Notes: generated by a model from the sequence alone, not told the origin. A stretch of 64,000 nucleotides of DNA from Isochrysis galbana (GCA_018136815.1 CM030945.1:904605-968604); one strand, 5' to 3'. Positions 21,270 through 32,054 are shown, counted from the first letter of the stretch. Translations and numbers: made by a program.

Positions 21270-21940
21270 ATGGCGCTCACTGCTGTGGCACTGCACTCCC
21301 TCTGCCTCGGGGCGCTGGTGCCGCGGCGAGCGGTGCTGCATAACGCGGGGCAGTTGATGGCCATTGGTATTACTAGCTCCTCCGCCGGTTCAGCCCTCGC
21401 GTACGCCGGTGAGGGCTCCATGTCGAAGGAAGAAGTGCTGAAGCTTGCCGACAAGCTCACACCCTTCGAGCGTGCCGTGGCACTTGATGCTCGCACTGAG
21501 CGCTCGTTCACGGGGAGGACGACAAATGGCTATGCGCACGACAATAAACTCAAAGGAACGTATGTCGGTAGGCATGCTGCAGCCTCGTCACACGCGCTTG
21601 TATGGCGCCTTCCCACATCGCCCCGTTTAGCTGACTGTCTTACTGTTCCATTACTTCAGGTTCGATTTCTGGCGCACCTCTGTTCTCTTCAAACGCAAAG
21701 TATAACAGTGGGACGGGCTGGCCATCGTTCTATGCACCAATCGAGGGTAGTGTCATCGAACGGCCTGATCCAGAGGACATGAAGGACTTCGCAAGGGCGA
21801 TGATGATGGGTGGGGTTCGCACAGAGGTCCTTGATGCCAAGTCTGGAGCTCATCTGGGCCATGTGTTCCCAGATGGCCCACCGCCGACTGGCAAGCGTTA
21901 TTGCATGAATGCCGCCGCGTTGACATTTATTCCCGAGTGA
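21270..21940 (+). CDS. msrB: Peptide methionine-R-sulfoxide reductase B, two exons
   Basis: Exon 1 is 21270-21567 and exon 2 is 21660-21940, with a GT-AG intron of 92 bp; the join gives [16 protein letters not shown]. The 192-residue protein reduces methionine-R-sulfoxide in oxidised proteins. MsrB hallmarks: [41 protein letters not shown] and the catalytic [11 protein letters not shown] (Cys at about residue 183). The position that often holds the resolving or zinc-binding Cys before PLF is Ser-Gly-Ala here, so the zinc CxxC pairs are absent and recycling must use another Cys or thioredoxin directly. The first 45 residues (Ala/Leu-rich, ending SALAYA-GEG) look like a leader with an AxA-type cleavage site, suggesting an organelle, perhaps the plastid. 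Confidence 0.92.
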
Positions 21941-22194
21941 TCTTTCATTTGCATTCTGAGTCGGCTTGGCGGGAGCCACGGAAGTCTATGCTTCCGATGG
22001 GTTGCAGCTCTTCCTACATGTCACACAGGACCGACGCATCCAGCACAATGGCAACCACAAAGCACCATTCGGATGTCAGCTCATGTGCGGCGTGCATTGT
22101 GCGCATGATCTTGTGGCGGCGCGTTGCGCCGTTCCTCTACCTCCGTCGTGTCCTTCTCAGTCAGTATTTGTGTTCAACATCAACATGGTAGCAT

Positions 22195-22490
22195 TTCCAT
22201 GTATTACTACTAGTAGTATGTACTACTACTAGTAGTAGTAGATCAATCGTAGTTACATTAACAGTAGTAGTAGTGGCATCTACTATCTACTACTAGCATA
22301 TGAATTGAAAAAGTTACAAACTCACCGCTGGCAGAGTGTCGGTGTTACTCCCTACTACTACTACACACCCTTATACATCGTCGTCGACAGCCCCTTTGCC
22401 CCCCCCAAGGCTCCAGGCTCCTCTAGAGTCTACTAGAGTCTAGCTAGTAGCTAGTAGCTAGTAGCTAGTAGCTAGTAGCTAGAGAAGGTG
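22195..22490. repeat. TAC/TAG trinucleotide-rich low-complexity region
   Basis: Repeated TACTACTAGTAGTAG and GCTAGTAGCTAGTAGCTAGT blocks with self-complementary structure. No gene. Confidence 0.75.
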
Positions 22491-22619
22491 CAACTCTTGA
22501 GGTTCCCCTTTTTGTTTCTGTTGTAATCCTGCCCATCTGAAGGTGAAGGCCGTAGGCATAGGCATGAATATTCGTGTAAGGTAGAACAGTTCCCCGTTCC
22601 CCGTGTTGCTACTGAAACA

Positions 22620-23275
22620 TATACTACTATAATAAAACAACTGAGCGTTAGTACCACTACTCTCACTAGCCCGGTACTATCACGACACCCCTCAACGCAC
22701 CTGCCCGCACGCCTTGAAGTGGTGGCACAGACACATACTACATATGCATCCCTTCAAATAAATCTCCCCCCTCGCAAACCCCCGGCTCCCATTATAACTC
22801 CCCACAAGTTACAATGAGGGAAACCCCAGTGAGGCGGACCGACCTACGTCGCGCGACTCACCGGGGAAAAACACCGGGGGGGGGGGGGACCTCTCGTCGA
22901 GAAGCAGAACGGCCCTTACAGCTCGGCCGCCGCGAGCAGTCCTCGAAGAAACAAATGACTGCGACTGCGCCCCCCGATACCTGCCACAAGGACGTCTTGA
23001 GCCACTCCCTTCTTCTCCCCCTCCTGTCGCCAGCCGCCCCCCTTCGCCCGTTTGCTGACGCAAACGGGGCCCGTTTCTTACCACACTCCATCGGGGGGGA
23101 TGCAAACCCCCCCCTCTCCCTCTCTCCATTCTCCTCCACCCCTCTCCCTGCGGCGCGTCGCCATGCGGCGCGCCACGGCCTGCTCTCAGAGGGCCTTTGT
23201 TTGGGGGCTCCCAGAGGGCAAGCAAGGGCAGCTCAGGGGGCAGTGGAGGCTGGGGCTCAGCCCCTGGCCCCCCCT
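22620..23275 (-). mobile_element. Inverted copy of the GC-rich element at 19.0-19.9 kb
   Basis: Reads on the minus strand as the last 650 bp of the 19,016 element, from AACTGAGCG / CCGGTACTATCACGACACCCC to GGGGCTCAGCCCC. The two arms face each other across 2.7 kb that holds the mariner-type element and MsrB. Minus-strand frames in both copies are the same translated repeat, not a protein gene. Confidence 0.8.
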
Positions 23276-23280
23276 ACGGG

Positions 23281-23692
23281 GCAGGGCGGCAGCGGTGGAG
23301 GCCGGGCGGCGGCGGCGGCGGCGGCGGCCGGGCGGCGGCGGCGGCGGCGGCCGGGCGGCGGCGGCGGCGGCGGCCGGGCGGCGGCGGCGGCGGCGGCCGG
23401 GCGGGGCAGGGCGGCGGCGGCGGTGGAGGCCGGGCGGCGCACGGCGGCGGCGGCGGTGGAGGCAGGGCGGCGGCGGCGGTGGAGAGGGCGGCGGCGGTGG
23501 AGGCCGGGCGGCGCACGGCGGCGGCGGCGGTGGAGGCACGGCGGCGGCGGCGGTGGAGGCAGGGCGGCGGCGGCGGTGGAGAGGGCGGCGGCGGCGGTGG
23601 AGGCAGGGCGGCGGCGGCGGTGGAGGCAGGGCGGCGGCGGCGGTGGAGGCAGGGCGGCGGCGGCGGTGGAGGCAGGGCGGCGGCGCAGGGTC
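23281..23692. repeat. GGC-rich minisatellite, about 400 bp
   Basis: Imperfect tandem units of GCGGCGGCGGCGGTGGAGGC (about 20-24 bases) with GGCCGGGC variants. All frames are open, giving spurious Ala/Arg/Gly and Pro proteins. Related short tracts at 24,583-24,650 and 53,270-53,400 also sit at the edge of the same repeat family. Confidence 0.88.
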
Positions 23693-24480
23693 TGGGTTTT
23701 AACGATAAACTGCTGATAGCACAGCTGTGTTGACACCTTCTGAGCTAGGTGTTAAACGCTTTTTAACACCTCTGTCAGAGAGGTGTCCAACTAGGCCTAA
23801 CAAGAATGATCCGGTTTCAACACGCCGCCCACGGGGCTGTTAAACACGCCCAAACAGGCATATTAATTACACCCCACGGGGCGCCGTGCCTCCGGCTGCC
23901 GCCACGCGGCTCGCCGAGCGCGAGCGCGCGAGCACAAGGCACAAATACAAGAAGGTGTGCTAGTGTGCTAGTGTCTAGTGTGCACTACGTAGGTGTACAA
24001 CGCACAACCATGACTATGTATGTATGTGCGAAAGGAGACACGGATGACGGATGGATAAGAAATACTAGTAATTTGGGTCGCTATCGCGCTGTACGCTATC
24101 AGCTCCTGTACCATATACATACCATAACTAACACCATAACATCTTTTGCCTCACATATTATATTCGTGCGTGCGGGCGGGCTGCGACACAGTCCTCCATC
24201 AAGGTTCATAATGGTGCACGGGAGGCCAGCGTAAGCACGCTGTTCGGCGTGCCGTCCAGCATCCGCGCCCCGAGTATGTCCATTTGAAGAGTGTGGGCAT
24301 CGTAGCGGGCGGCGGCGGCGGAGGAACAGGCTCGGGCGCTAGAGGGGGGGGGGGGGGGGGGGGCGATAGCACGGACTACTAACTACTACTACTACTATCT
24401 AGTATTGTATTGTGGCGACATATCTTCGCATACTCTAATTATAATTACACTAGCCCCTTTTTAACACCGGATCTCCGTTT
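23693..24480. other. Spacer with TTAACACC repeats and a poly-G tract, no gene
   Basis: GGTGTTAAACGC / TTTTTAACACCTC / GTGTTAACTCC motifs occur near 23,735-23,800 and again at 24,455-24,575. A run of about 22 G lies at 24,341-24,363. No coding evidence. Confidence 0.5.
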
Positions 24481-24887
24481 TAACAGCTGTTTATGTTAAC
24501 ACCCTGATCATCAAGGATGTGTTAACTCCTTCCTCAGAGGGTGTTCTAGGCCGAAAATCCTTGTTTAGTGTTAAAACCCACTCCCTGCGGCGGCGGCGGC
24601 AGCAGTGGAGGCAGGGCGGCAGCGGTGGAGGCAGGGCGGCAGCGGTGGAGGGCTCGGAATCCATCATCATCATCCATCCCACACGTGGACTGAGGACCTT
24701 CCCCCCTAGAGATGTGTGACGAGCTGATGGTTCCTTGCCTACAGAACTATAGAATCTGGAATCTGGGGGATGAAGACGGGGCGGGTGCCGATTCGCGGCT
24801 TACCGAATATTGTTGTAAAAGTGACTATGGACATTTGATGGCTCCATTTGAGTGATGTCCCATAATTGACGGAACGACACCTGGGGG

Positions 24888-25160
24888 CAGTGGAGGCTGG
24901 GGCTCAGGCTCAGCTCGTGGCCCCCCCCTGCATCTCCCACGCTTACCTCGTTGGCCATGGAAGCCGCGCAGAGGCGTCTGTGCCTGTCTAGCGACCAGGG
25001 AAGGGGGGGGGGGTCAGCTCGAGGGCAGGCCCAGTCTGGGCGTGGGAGTGCGAATCACAGCCCGCGCCCACTAGGGGTCTGGGCCAGTGTGATGATTGCC
25101 TAGCCTCTGCCAGAGGGCAGGGGCTGGGGTTGATTGTACGGGCCCATCCGGGGGGTGTCC
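24888..25160 (-). repeat. GC-rich family fragment
   Basis: Reverse-complement landmarks of the 19.0-kb element: GTGGAGGCTGGGGCTCAG, GTCAGCTCGAGGGCAGGCC and GGTGTCCGCAATGG. It is followed at 25,317 by AAGTATAAACTTAGTTG, the same end motif seen at 5,000 and 45,220. Confidence 0.65.
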
Positions 25161-25682
25161 GCAATGGACTGGAAGCCTACTGCACCCAGCCCCTAGGTAG
25201 AGCACGAAGGGACGAGCCGCAAGGCAGGTGGAGGGGTGATAAGGGAAGCGGGCGTGGCTGCATAGAGGCTGTGCAGGGTCGCGCGCGCGGCGAGATCATT
25301 AAGAAGTTTTTTTTGAACCAAGTATAAACTTAGTTGCCACAAAGCGAATGAAGGGGGTCGCGATAGTGAGAGTTTGAAGTGTAGGCGATGGTGTAAGACA
25401 GCACCGTGAGTGCTCTGAGTGCGATAGGTCCCGTGTAGCTCGCGATAGTAGTCTGAACCTTCACAAGAGTTTTATTAGCAGCTACAAGCTAAGAAAGCCG
25501 TCTCTGCTTGCGCCCCACGCCTGGTGTGGTCATGTGCCTCCTGTGCTGGAATGCAAAAGGCCAAATGTCCTGACCCGTTAGGTAGCCATGATTGGAAGCA
25601 TCTCAGATGTGACAATCTCAGATGTGACAGCATTAATGTGGTCTCAATGATGTTCCGTTCGATGAGCATCGCGCTGCTGTCT

Positions 25683-28655
25683 TTATGCTTGTGGGGCGCT
25701 TTGGGACGAGCTTGGAAGGGTGGAAATGGGTGCAATAGTAGCATCTGAAGGGGGAGCAGCTAGTTCGACCGAGGTAGTAGGAGGTGCAGCTGAAGAGCGC
25801 TCGTTTTTAGTCTCCTGCATTTGCTTGTGTAGCATGTTATATGTCGAGACGATCGCCCTAGCATTCAGCCAACCGGTTGGCAGGGCGCGCCGGAGTCTGT
25901 CGATAAGGGCACGCGACGAGGTACTTTCGAGACCATCACCATCTGCCATCAGATTGTTGTTGAGAGACGCGGCGAGCTCCTCTGGGAGGCTAAGCTTGGC
26001 CCATTCGTTTGCTTTCTCCTGCATACGTAAATGCGTTTGCAAGAGAGAGAGCAATGCCTTGCTGCTTGGCGAGTCCCACTCAAATTTGGGCTTGGGTGCA
26101 GGGGCCTGCTTTGGCCGCCAACCAACTGCTTGCCCAGCCTCTCCATGGGTGCCACCACCTCTACTGATACCATTGTGGCTTGGTAGGGAAGCAAGATCGA
26201 GCTCCTCGAAGGTGCCGTCGCGCGAGTACTGTAGCGTATGCCTCTTCTCGCCAACATCGTAGGCTGTGATTGTAGCGTCATGCCAGGCAAGCTTGCCTCC
26301 TTCCGAAACTTTACGAACATTCACTTCCTCTCCAATCAACTTGGCAGGCGTCTCCCTCGCTATCGACTCCACCTCTTTGGCGCGCTGCTCTGACGCCGCC
26401 GCCACTGCCTTGACCTCGGCATCATGCGCAGCGCGCTGCTGCTCGTAGGCAGCGCGCATGGCCGTGGTAGTCGCATCGAACAGGCGCTCCACCTCGTCAC
26501 GGAGTGCACCCACCAACTCGGGCATAGCCGCCTGCACAGAGTAATTGATCAGACGAGTGCGCATTGCCTTCTCGTCAAGAGGAAGCGTACCACATAGCCG
26601 GGCTAGAAGGTCCTGAGTCAACCATGAGGCCGGTGTCGGCTGATACTGCGACTGGAGTGGGAGGTGTCTGCCTTCAGATGCGGCGCGCGCATACGCCTCC
26701 AGCTGGGCACAACGGACGATGATGATGAGCTCGCGGATCACTTCCTCCGTGAGACGAACACGTTTGGATCTGACCGCGCCTGCAACTCTGGCTTTTGCTG
26801 CCGCGGCAGCTGCGGCTGAGAGTTTTGTATCAACTGACACGATGCGGGCTAGATTTGCCTCCGATTCGCCTTGTAATTCATTCAGCCTCCGTATCAGGGC
26901 CTCCGGATTTGCACACGCAATGGGCCCATTGGTCGTGCATGCAGATGGCGAGGCACAGATCTTGTTTTTCGGACTCTCCATGGCGGCAGAGGAGCTGGTA
27001 GCCCTCGTGCCACTATCAGTGGCGGCAGTGGGCGTCGCGTTAGCTGCCGGCGCCGGGGCTGTGGCGGCAGCCGAGGTGGGCGAGGCATCGGCTGCCACGC
27101 GCATTGGAGTGGCGGTAGTGCTACTCTTGTTGTGAGGCGTAGGCGGACACGAGGCCGAGAGCAAAGCTCCGACCGGAGTTTCCACAACCGCACGACCTGC
27201 TCCGGCCGGGGACGAGAGTTGCCCTTGATCAGCCGCAAACGTATCGGTTGAGACGGGGCCAACCGTGAGATATGTCGTCTCCGTCGCCTCGTCAGCCCGT
27301 TTCGCGAAATTCGTCGAGGCAGCTCCACCGCTGATACCTTCCTTCCCACCTGCCCCTCGCGCCTCGCTCTCGGCGGGCGCCGACAACGTGGAGTCAGCCT
27401 GCGAGGCCCCCACTGGTGTCAGGGCACGAGCGAGATCGTCAGTGCTCAGATTTGCTGCCAGAGTTCGGGAGAGCCGATTCCAACCGTAGACCTTGGCGAG
27501 TGTGATGCCTAACCTCTCACGAATCATTTCCTTCACGTCGCGGACAGATATGCCATTGCGCTCAGCGCGTGCTGACACGTCCTTAACGAGCTGTGCTAGC
27601 CGTGCTACCTCAAGCTTGTGCGCTGCTGTCTCGGGGTCATCCTCGTCGGGCACTATGTGTCCCAACATCGCGCTGATGCGGCACAGGGCCTTCCATTGAG
27701 AGCAGCCTGTGGACGAGTGTGGGCCCCTGAGCCGAGGCTCTGGACAGCTTCCTTCATCGCCATGAGCTCCGTCCGACGAGCACGGAGGGTGCGCAGTTGG
27801 TGATCGCCCTGTATTATCAGTGCCACCCGCAGCGGCGGCGCCCGAGCCTGCTGGCCTTCTCTTGTTTCGCCGCTCGTGGAGGAGCTCAAACTGGATACGT
27901 TGCCTCTCCTCCCTCTCTGCCATCCTGCGAGCCTGAGCCTCAGACTGAAGGGCTCCACGCGAGATAAAGAAGCCGGACGACTTCATGTGGCGATTACATC
28001 CATCTTTGACCACCTTCCGTGCGCCGTCGGCGTCCGGTTCTATCGAATCACCCGAGTCCCCTTCCTCAGGCTCCTCGTCTTCCGTCTCCTGCGATTCACC
28101 CTCCTCGCTGCAGATCTCGTCGTAATCACCCATGCCCTCCTCATACACCTCTGTGTCGTCGATGAAGTCGTCTTGCAGGCGCTGCTTATCGAACCACGAG
28201 CCATCAGAGCTGTTGTCACTCTCGGCTCCACCTTCGTCGTCCTCTTCCCCGTCCTCCTCGTCCTCGCCATTGAGCGGCGCATCACGTTCATCGCCATCTC
28301 CATTTGGCTCACCCGTCTGCTCGCCGCATTCTCTGGTGGAATGAAGAGCGTGATGGGCGCGCGCGCGCTTGGCGGGCTTACGCGGCTGCATGGGCGGCAG
28401 CGGCCTGTTGGTCGCGTATTTACGCTCCATGTCCTGGATGATCTGCTGGAAGCGGTTCTGTGGCCGAAGGTGGACGTCGGCCATCAACGCAGGCCGGGGT
28501 GGAGGAGGCGAGGCGAGACGGGCGGGCTGCCACCAGACCTCTCCACTGTCCGGTAGCGCCAAATGCAACCGCCGGCACCGCCCGCGTCCCACGTAAGCTG
28601 GTGGAGAGCTGGAGGGCTCCCCCAGCAGCGAGGACGCGCCAACCGGCGGCTCCAT
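25683..28655 (-). CDS. Ubinuclein-like subunit of the HIRA histone-chaperone complex
   Basis: A single exon encodes 990 residues from the ATG at 28655; the frame is open 61 codons further up, but this Met precedes the first ordered-looking part. Residues of about 28-55 (RRLHLALPDSGEVWWQPARL) are a short N-terminal module. After an acidic stretch comes the HUN/Hpc2-related motif SWFDKQRLQDDFIDDTEVYE (about residues 152-171), which in ubinuclein and yeast Hpc2 contacts HIRA and H3.3-H4. Residues of about 635-725 (EEVIRELIIIVRCAQLEAY, LCGTLPLDEKAMRTRL) resemble the helical ubinuclein middle domain. Linkers are Ala/Thr/Ser-rich. The expected role is replication-independent nucleosome assembly in the nucleus. 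The frame is intact. Confidence 0.85.
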   Translation of the reverse strand: MEPPVGASSLLGEPSSSPPAYVGRGRCRRLHLALPDSGEVWWQPARLASPPPPRPALMADVHLRPQNRFQQIIQDMERKYATNRPLPPMQPRKPAKRARAHHALHSTRECGEQTGEPNGDGDERDAPLNGEDEEDGEEDDEGGAESDNSSDGSWFDKQRLQDDFIDDTEVYEEGMGDYDEICSEEGESQETEDEEPEEGDSGDSIEPDADGARKVVKDGCNRHMKSSGFFISRGALQSEAQARRMAEREERQRIQFELLHERRNKRRPAGSGAAAAGGTDNTGRSPTAHPPCSSDGAHGDEGSCPEPRLRGPHSSTGCSQWKALCRISAMLGHIVPDEDDPETAAHKLEVARLAQLVKDVSARAERNGISVRDVKEMIRERLGITLAKVYGWNRLSRTLAANLSTDDLARALTPVGASQADSTLSAPAESEARGAGGKEGISGGAASTNFAKRADEATETTYLTVGPVSTDTFAADQGQLSSPAGAGRAVVETPVGALLSASCPPTPHNKSSTTATPMRVAADASPTSAAATAPAPAANATPTAATDSGTRATSSSAAMESPKNKICASPSACTTNGPIACANPEALIRRLNELQGESEANLARIVSVDTKLSAAAAAAAKARVAGAVRSKRVRLTEEVIRELIIIVRCAQLEAYARAASEGRHLPLQSQYQPTPASWLTQDLLARLCGTLPLDEKAMRTRLINYSVQAAMPELVGALRDEVERLFDATTTAMRAAYEQQRAAHDAEVKAVAAASEQRAKEVESIARETPAKLIGEEVNVRKVSEGGKLAWHDATITAYDVGEKRHTLQYSRDGTFEELDLASLPSHNGISRGGGTHGEAGQAVGWRPKQAPAPKPKFEWDSPSSKALLSLLQTHLRMQEKANEWAKLSLPEELAASLNNNLMADGDGLESTSSRALIDRLRRALPTGWLNARAIVSTYNMLHKQMQETKNERSSAAPPTTSVELAAPPSDATIAPISTLPSSSQSAPQA

Positions 28656-28739
28656 CGCACGGGAGAGACGAGGGAGGGGGCAGAGCGAGCCAGTGCGCAG
28701 TGCGGGGAGGGCGAGCAGGCGGGAATCTTTAATTTTACT

Positions 28740-29120
28740 TTCTAGTAGACGACAGTGGGCGTACTGGCGCGGCTCCAGCAGTGGCAGAGTGGCAGTGGCA
28801 GTTGGCAAGTCCGTAAGTTTTGTTTCTAACCCCCCCAAATTTTGTTGTCAAAATTTGAGGGTCGGGCACCTAAATTTCGATCAAAATTTAATAGTTTTAG
28901 GTTTAGGAGTCTTCATAACTCGTGACTTTATCACGCGCGGTAACCTTTTATCAGAGAGGCCTTGAAGGCCTTGCCCCCCCCCAGCCCAGGGGGGGGCGAG
29001 ACCTCCCCCCCCCCCCCTTGCCCCTCCCCCCCCCCTCCCCTTATATGCCACACCCCCTCCGTCCCCAACTGCGACCACACACCACACACCCAACCCACGG
29101 ACGACGCGACCCAAACAAGT
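28740..29120. other. Spacer with poly-C runs, no gene
   Basis: Upstream side of ubinuclein. AAATTTTG/CAAAATTT short inverted motifs (28,848-28,880) and C-runs at 28,974-29,035. No coding features. Confidence 0.4.
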
Positions 29121-29122
29121 TC

Positions 29123-29311
29123 TTAGCGGATGTGACGACCATTGAAACGACTCACCAAAGATGCTTGAAGATGGTCCGAAAAAGCTTGCTGTTGTGAATC
29201 TGCATACATCATCCGTAGCAAAGCAAAGACCCGTTCACAAGACGCCGAGTTGGGAGACATTGCGAAAGCGCGGCTCCGCCTCTCTCGCTCCTCGCGTGTG
29301 GCATGCTCCAA
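29123..29311 (-). pseudogene. hAT transposase C-terminal dimerisation domain (separated 3' exon)
   Basis: Reads MSPNSASCERVFALLRMMYA, then DHLQASLVSRFNGRHIR before the stop. This is the SAS-x-ERVF...LL signature of the hAT C-terminal domain. It ends upstream in a (CTC)n tract and is probably the detached 3' end of the transposase at 30.85-32.0 kb, split off by the retroelement between them. Confidence 0.75.
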
Positions 29312-29319
29312 GAGACCCT

Positions 29320-29373
29320 CCTCCTCCTCCTCCTCCTCCTCCTCCTCCTCCTCCTCCTCCTCCTCCTCCTCGT
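29320..29373. repeat. (CTC)n microsatellite
   Basis: Sixteen or so perfect CTC units followed by CGTCGTCGTCG; all frames read homopolymer-like peptides. Confidence 0.9.
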
Positions 29374-29389
29374 CGTCGTCGCCGAGAAA

Positions 29390-30845
29390 GACAACCGTTC
29401 GATAGGTCTCTTGGAATCCTGTGCGGCAGGATTGCCCCTCGTTTCCGTTATGGTGCGATTCCCCTTCGATACGGGATCGCCGACAGATCGCCTTCTGATT
29501 GATCGTCGTCCGTCGTCGTCTGGATCTCGCGTGTCTTCGGAATCATGAATCATTCCACTTCTTTCGTTGTTGTTGCAGATTGTTTCTCTTTCTTCGTTGA
29601 TTGCCGTTGTTTGCAGGAGATGAGACGCGTGTCGTCTGCGGTTGCACCCACCGCAACACCCGATTAGAAATCCTGTAAAAGGGAGAAATGGGTGGGACGA
29701 TGCGTACAAATAGGTTGCCGCGACAAGCTTCTAGCTTCCGAATTTGTGCTCAAAGGGCCCACGGGTGCTCTCATCTTCTATTTTAAGCGTCGCCTTGTCG
29801 CCTTCAACGTTTGGTTTCTCGGTTATCTTTGGTTTCTCTCGCCGGTTGTTTTAATTCTGGATTTCTTCTGTTTCGGTTGTTTTGTTCTCCTTCCATGCCG
29901 CTCGTCGAGACGACTCGAATTTAGTCGGGGAGTGTCGTATTCCATACGATGACAGACTTTTACTTGTAACCTGTGGGTTATTTTAAGCCTCAAGGTCTCG
30001 TCGATTGGTATTCCGCCTCTTCTCTTACTTTCTTCCGACGTCATCAACTATCAGTAAAACTGATAGGGTCATGGGGGCCCCGTGCCCCCCCCCCTCCATC
30101 GCAGACACCCCCTGGGTGGGCCTGCACACTCAACCTCAGCCCCTGCCTGCTGGCAGGGGCTGAGCTGACATCACACTGGCACAGACCCTCGCCGAGCGCG
30201 CATCGCGCGCCGCACGCATTCGCCTGCACTGGCCCCTGCTCGTACTGACCCCCCCCTCCACCACTGAGCCACAGACCACCTGAGCCGCCAGGAGGGCACC
30301 CAGGACCAGCGAGGCCAGCGAGGGAGAGGCAGGAGAGGCCAGGGGCCCAGCCCCAGCCTCCACTGCCCCCTGAGCTGGCCCAGCTGGCCCTCTGGGGGGG
30401 CCCGAGGGTCCCCTCAGAGGGGTGCCATGGCGCGCGCAGGCATCGCACGCCCGTAGGAGAACGAAGAGAACCGCGAGAAAAGAACGACAAAAAAAACGAC
30501 GCGATCTGACCCAGGAAAAGGTAAGACTCACGCCTGTTTACGGTATGTTTACAAGCCGACACCCCGAGCGACACACGAATGCCGCGAAGACGCGGAGATA
30601 CTTGAAAAAGACGCGAGGAGAGGGGGCCGAGACCTCCCAGGGGCACGAAGTGTCACATGCAACAGGCGTTTACGTTTGTTTTGCCACAGGAACACCACAC
30701 CAGCAGGTCTGCCCCAGCCCACCCCCTGCACTTGGCCCGTTGTAGTGCACGCGGCCCCCCCCCCCGATACCAAAAACAAAGGAATGAAGGGGGTGGTGTA
30801 AGGGAGTGAGTAAACTGGGGTATAGGCGATGTCGTGAGTGAGTAC
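29390..30845 (+). mobile_element. Internally deleted LINE-family element inside a hAT gene
   Basis: The 5' part (to about 30,050) has GATCGCCGACAGATC and GTCGTATTCCATACGA...ACAGACTTTTACTT, which matches the LINE leader at 34,050 and the inverted leader at 36,700. The 3' part (30,490-30,840) matches the LINE 3' region seen inverted at 51,740-52,060 (ACCAAAAACAAAGGAATGAA, GGGGTATAGGCGATGTCGT). Between them lies a GC-rich family copy (30,060-30,480). No ORF is retained, so it is a non-autonomous derivative made of leader plus tail. Its right edge falls within the hAT frame at CEEDESES. Confidence 0.65.
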
Positions 30846-30849
30846 GCGA

Positions 30850-32037
30850 CTCTCGCTCTCATCCTCCTCGCAGAACACCTCGGTCTCGAGTCTATTCTTG
30901 CGCTTGAAGTCCTCGACAACAGGGTCAAGGACGGGCTTGAGCGTATTGTTGATCTCAAGCTGCATGTATTGGTTGCCCCACCGTGTTGTAGCGGTCCGCA
31001 TTGGCATCCGCACCTACGGCACACACACGCGCGCGGGAAGGAGTGGGAGAAAGAGAGAAAGTGTGCACAACGCAATCAAAGAGAGAGACACATCTCACTT
31101 GATGGAGAGGTACGCCGGCTAAAGTTTGTGCCTCGCGCAAATTCTTGCCTACAACATTGGATTGGTTGATGAGCTGAACGATGCGCCCATGCTTGCGCAG
31201 GAGCTCTTTCATACGTTCGTTCCTAGTCCGTGTCCCAGCAAGGCCCACGCCGTAAAGAATCGCCCGTTGTAGTTGATGAAGGTGGCACGTATCAACCCTC
31301 TCCGCCAGCCCATCCACGAGTGCCAAGCCACATTGCCCATCGGCTGCTCCATCTGGCGTGATGCCGGAGACGGCGCTTTGCTTTACAGCGCCGTCCTCAA
31401 GGCTCTTTACAAACCACTTTTTGATGTTCTCACCCGTCTTGGAAGTACTGGGAAACTCATCGAACCCAATGATCTCACTGTGTAAGAATAGCCGGGGCTG
31501 CGATGATGGCGATGGGTTCCCCTGCACATCCGGCTCGGCCACTGTCGTGGCCGTGATGCATGCGTGACACACCTTCGTCTCGCGATCTGTCCACATATCG
31601 AGTTGCAAGCCAATATGCTGTTCATTCCTGAAATGAGCTGCAAGCCGCTGGAAGCGGTGAGCTCTCTCCTCATTCTGCAACTCGTCAATGCACATGGCCA
31701 CCCGATTGAGAAGCTCATTGTTTGGAAATACTGCACGAGGCTGATATCCGCGGACGTAATCGCGAGTCTCCTCCTTGCGGAAGAAGTTGGCTGACGCCAC
31801 GCCCGCAGCACGTATCCACACAGCATGAACGTGATGAGGGAACGCCTCACCGANNNNNNNNNNNNNNNNNNNNNNNNNNNNNNNNNNNNNNNNNNNNNNN
31901 NNNNNNNNNNNNNNNNNNNNNNNNNNNNNNNNNNNNNNNNNNNNNNNNNNNNNTCCTCCGCTGCGCCCTCTCCACGCCTCTCTTCCCTTGTGCTCGAGAG
32001 CCGCTGCTCCACGCCCCCACCGCGCGTTCGGTTCCAA
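30850..32037 (-). pseudogene. hAT-family transposase, N-terminal and central part
   Basis: Exon a (32,037 to 31,099, with a 100-N gap) holds HIGLQLDMWTDRETKVCHAC, where the D of the first catalytic block lies, SGITPDGAADGQCGLALVD with the second, CHLHQLQRAILYGVGLAG, and GRIVQLINQSNVVGKNLREA. A GT-AG intron (31,098-31,014, 85 bp) leads to exon b with TATTRWGNQYMQLEINN, the TRW landmark that precedes the last acidic residue. The frame then runs into retroelement sequence at about 30,845. The catalytic core is therefore broken before its final block, and the C-terminal domain sits 1.5 kb away. The lineage differs from the copy at 4.2 kb. Confidence 0.8.
31854..31953. other. Assembly gap (100 N)
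   Basis: One hundred undetermined bases inside the hAT transposase frame. Confidence 0.98.
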
Positions 32038-32054
32038 GCTGGGTTATCGTGCGG

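Noticed and set aside
23186-23736. Several 80-300 codon Ala/Gly/Arg or Pro frames
   Set aside because: They come from the GGC minisatellite; all frames on both strands are open, with no motif.
25720-28596. Several plus-strand frames over 60-226 codons
   Set aside because: They are antisense shadows of the ubinuclein exon.
28656-28838. Upstream extension of the ubinuclein frame
   Set aside because: The 61 codons show no conserved feature and the Met at 28,655 is closer to the first recognisable module; not excluded by sequence alone.
30955-32037. hAT transposase as a domesticated host gene
   Set aside because: The frame runs into retroelement sequence before the last catalytic block and the C-terminal domain is detached, so no functional protein is likely.
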